Part shown: piece by piece, positions 62,404 through 64,000 of the stretch
Layout of the letters: every line of letters begins with the position of its first letter
Numbering within the stretch: the stretch's first letter is position 1
Assembly (NCBI GenBank): GCA_016706425.1
Contig: JADJJR010000001.1
Span: forward strand, 62,001-126,000
DNA from: Elusimicrobiota bacterium
GTDB lineage: Bacteria; Elusimicrobiota; Elusimicrobia; FEN-1173
Length of the DNA: 64,000 bases
Direction of reading: 5' to 3'
The notes under the pieces: model-generated
What the model was told of the DNA's origin: nothing
Database searches by the model: none
Seen by the model: only the letters and a program-made list of their open reading frames with translations
Position numbers and translations under genes: made by a program

Positions 62404-64000
62404 TTACGCCGGGTTCAGAAGCTCGCGGCGGCGTTTTTCGACGGAAGGGATCGGTCCCCGGGCCGCCCGGATGGCGTCCAGGAGGGCCAACCGTTTTTCG
62501 CGCCATCCGGGCGACCCCCAGGGACCAACGCGTTCCTCTTCGACAAGCAGCAGCGCGTTTTCCGGGGGCGGCACCCCCGGCAAGGCGCCCTCCGGCGCCA
62601 GGACATAAACGAGGGTTTCATTCACGAAACGTGGATCGATTTTCTCTTGGGCGGCGGCGCGGTGGACCAACCGAACGTGGCGATCCCAAAATTCACAGAC
62701 CAACCCCAGCGTGGCGGGGTCCCAGACATAGGGGTTGTAGGACAACAAGCGATAGTTCGACGGCAAATTGATCAGCGCGTGGGTGATTTTTTCGCGCGCC
62801 GTCAATATGTCCCAAAGCTTTTCCGAAGTGCCCGCTTCCCGGGCCCACCGCGTGATCAACTGCTCGTTGAAAATACCGCTGGCGCGGAAAGGCACCGCGC
62901 AGGGGAATACTTTTTCATCCCCGAGGATAAGAACCCGCGCGTCCCCCGCCCCTTTTTCCTTCAGGTAATCGTACCCTTCGGCGGCCGGGCCGGGATTGAG
63001 GCCGGGGTGGGAATAATATTGGTAAGCGCGGCGGTCCTCGCCACCGGTCAAAAGGGACCAGGGGGCGTAGGCCCGGGTGGCGATGAGGAACGACACATCC
63101 AGTCCGGTCAGGGCCGAGAGAGCGACCACGGCCGTCAAACAAAATCGGGCGGCCAGCCCCGCGACCCGGCCCAGGGCGTCGATGGCCTCCCCGATCAGGA
63201 ACGCGTAAGCCGCCAGGCCCGATATGGCGTAGCGTGTTTGGCTGGTGAGGACAAACATCACGACGAAATAGAGCGCCGCATAGACGGCGAGGGGGCGGAC
63301 GAACACCCCCCGGTTTTTCCGGCGAAGGACACCCCAGGCGACCGCCCCCAGGAGCCCCAGGGGAAACAACCCGGGAGCGGAGGCCGAACTGGGCACCGCA
63401 AACGTTAAGCGCCAGGGCGCCTTGATCAGATCCAATAAGGTCCGCGCCGCCCCCTGAGCGATGTCGGCGTTGAAAATGGCGAGTTTTTCTATCAGCAGGT
63501 CCCGCCCACCGAACACCGCGTGCAGGTACGGATAAACGGGGTTGCCCGTCAGAACCGCGTTTTTCACAAGCCAGGGCAGGAAAACCAAGAACGCCACCCC
63601 GGCCGTAATTCCCAAATCCCGGAAAGCCGCCCGGGGATTTTTCCCGACGAAAAAGCGGTGGAAGAAGAAAACGCAACCCCAGACCGCCGCGTCGATGCCG
63701 CCGGGGTATTTGGTCGAAACGGTCAATCCCAAAAACACCCCGGTGAGGACCACCCAGGCCCGCCCGGCCGCGTCCGTCAACGATATCAAACCGGCCGCCA
63801 GAGCCAAGAGGGACACGGCGGCCATGGCGACGTCCACCCCCGTGGTCCATAGGTTCATGGCCACCATGGGAACGGTGAAAAACGCGAGGGACGCCAACAA
63901 CCCGGCGCGGCGGCGACCGAACCGGTCCGCCAGAGCCAAAAAAGTGCAGTGGATTTGAACGCTTGTGGCGAAATGGAGCAGTTTGGCCAGCGATTCCCCC
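62404..64000 (-). CDS. GT39-like membrane glycosyltransferase, N-terminus missing
   Basis: The reading frame is open to the window edge, so the first roughly 100 residues are missing. The visible 532 residues begin ESLAKLLHFATSVQIHCTFL and continue with about eight further membrane helices, including AMNLWTTGVDVAMAAVSLLA, GVFLGLTVSTKYPGGIDAAV and LPWLVKNAVLTGNPVYPYLH. This is the pattern of GT-C (PMT/GT39/ArnT-like) enzymes, which use polyprenyl-phosphate sugars. The C-terminal 200 residues are extracytoplasmic. The catalytic first loop with its acidic pair lies outside the window. Acceptor unknown. Confidence 0.75.
   Translation of the reverse strand, partial: GESLAKLLHFATSVQIHCTFLALADRFGRRRAGLLASLAFFTVPMVAMNLWTTGVDVAMAAVSLLALAAGLISLTDAAGRAWVVLTGVFLGLTVSTKYPGGIDAAVWGCVFFFHRFFVGKNPRAAFRDLGITAGVAFLVFLPWLVKNAVLTGNPVYPYLHAVFGGRDLLIEKLAIFNADIAQGAARTLLDLIKAPWRLTFAVPSSASAPGLFPLGLLGAVAWGVLRRKNRGVFVRPLAVYAALYFVVMFVLTSQTRYAISGLAAYAFLIGEAIDALGRVAGLAARFCLTAVVALSALTGLDVSFLIATRAYAPWSLLTGGEDRRAYQYYSHPGLNPGPAAEGYDYLKEKGAGDARVLILGDEKVFPCAVPFRASGIFNEQLITRWAREAGTSEKLWDILTAREKITHALINLPSNYRLLSYNPYVWDPATLGLVCEFWDRHVRLVHRAAAQEKIDPRFVNETLVYVLAPEGALPGVPPPENALLLVEEERVGPWGSPGWREKRLALLDAIRAARGPIPSVEKRRRELLNPA

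Noticed and set aside
1..64000. CRISPR arrays, tRNA or rRNA genes, insertion sequences, prophage
   Set aside because: No regularly spaced repeats, cloverleaf-like sequences, transposase or integrase motifs, or terminal inverted repeats were seen.

Overview
The window is a GC-rich, densely packed stretch from a Gram-negative bacterium. The evidence is a TonB receptor, TolC, RND pumps, several outer-membrane beta-barrels and many signal peptides. All genes but one lie on the minus strand, and most neighbours overlap by exactly 4 nt (ATGA, GTGA or TTGA). Several traits point to an uncultured lineage such as Elusimicrobiota or Omnitrophota: a single 19-kb gene for a 6,326-residue protein, PorV/PorQ-like barrels paired with secreted proteins that carry FlgD-like C-terminal domains, and many CBM11/CIA30-like jelly-roll domains. 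This placement is inferred; the window holds no rRNA or tRNA marker. There are no insertion sequences, phage genes or CRISPR arrays.

Layout. 1-1865: an efflux operon (small DUF2892 membrane protein, TolC, RND permease running off the left edge). 1934-2202: a self-contained unit for a 20-residue Lys/Ala peptide with its own terminator. 2238-8206: a cation antiporter plus trehalose operon in which OtsA is fused to a membrane sensor. 8382-13085: a complete B12-uptake operon (btuF-btuC-btuD-btuB) with a near-consensus promoter, a cobalamin riboswitch and an intrinsic terminator. 13082-14871: Fe-S carriers Nfu and Mrp. 14942-17302: the only plus-strand gene, an MMPL/RND exporter. 17299-21648: a SET-domain methyltransferase, an Acg-type nitroreductase, a SAM methyltransferase, YaeQ, a membrane protein and exonuclease III. 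21656-27177: a secreted/outer-membrane set with PapD-like chaperones, a FlgD-CTD protein, a PorV-like barrel, a CIA30-like protein and an abundant-looking secreted protein.

27450-41300 is a carbohydrate locus. It encodes two glycoamylase-like proteins flanking a LacI-type sugar-binding domain without a DNA-binding head, a second FlgD-CTD/PorV/CBM cassette, a beta-barrel with two jelly-roll domains, an ABC sugar importer whose binding protein is fused to the MalF-type permease, and a double-jelly-roll secreted protein. Upstream of it lies the giant gene (41373-60353). Its product has a Tiki/TraB-like N-terminal domain, membrane bundles, two SH3b domains, a diverged GT84-like (cyclic beta-1,2-glucan synthase type) glycosyltransferase module, about 1,800 residues of helical sequence with a recurring EPG-type motif, and further membrane segments. 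In cyclic-glucan synthases a GT84 domain and a glycoamylase-like domain share one chain, so the giant protein and its neighbours may form a split glucan assembly and turnover system. The right end has an IGHMBP2/UPF1-like helicase and a partial GT39-like membrane glycosyltransferase.

Regulation visible in the sequence includes the B12 riboswitch, two promoters whose -35 hexamer contains the stop codon of the upstream gene, three apparently leaderless genes with a TAnnnT box exactly 6 nt before ATG, and TGTAA direct repeats with 11-bp spacing upstream of both the giant gene and the 27.2-kb secreted-protein gene.
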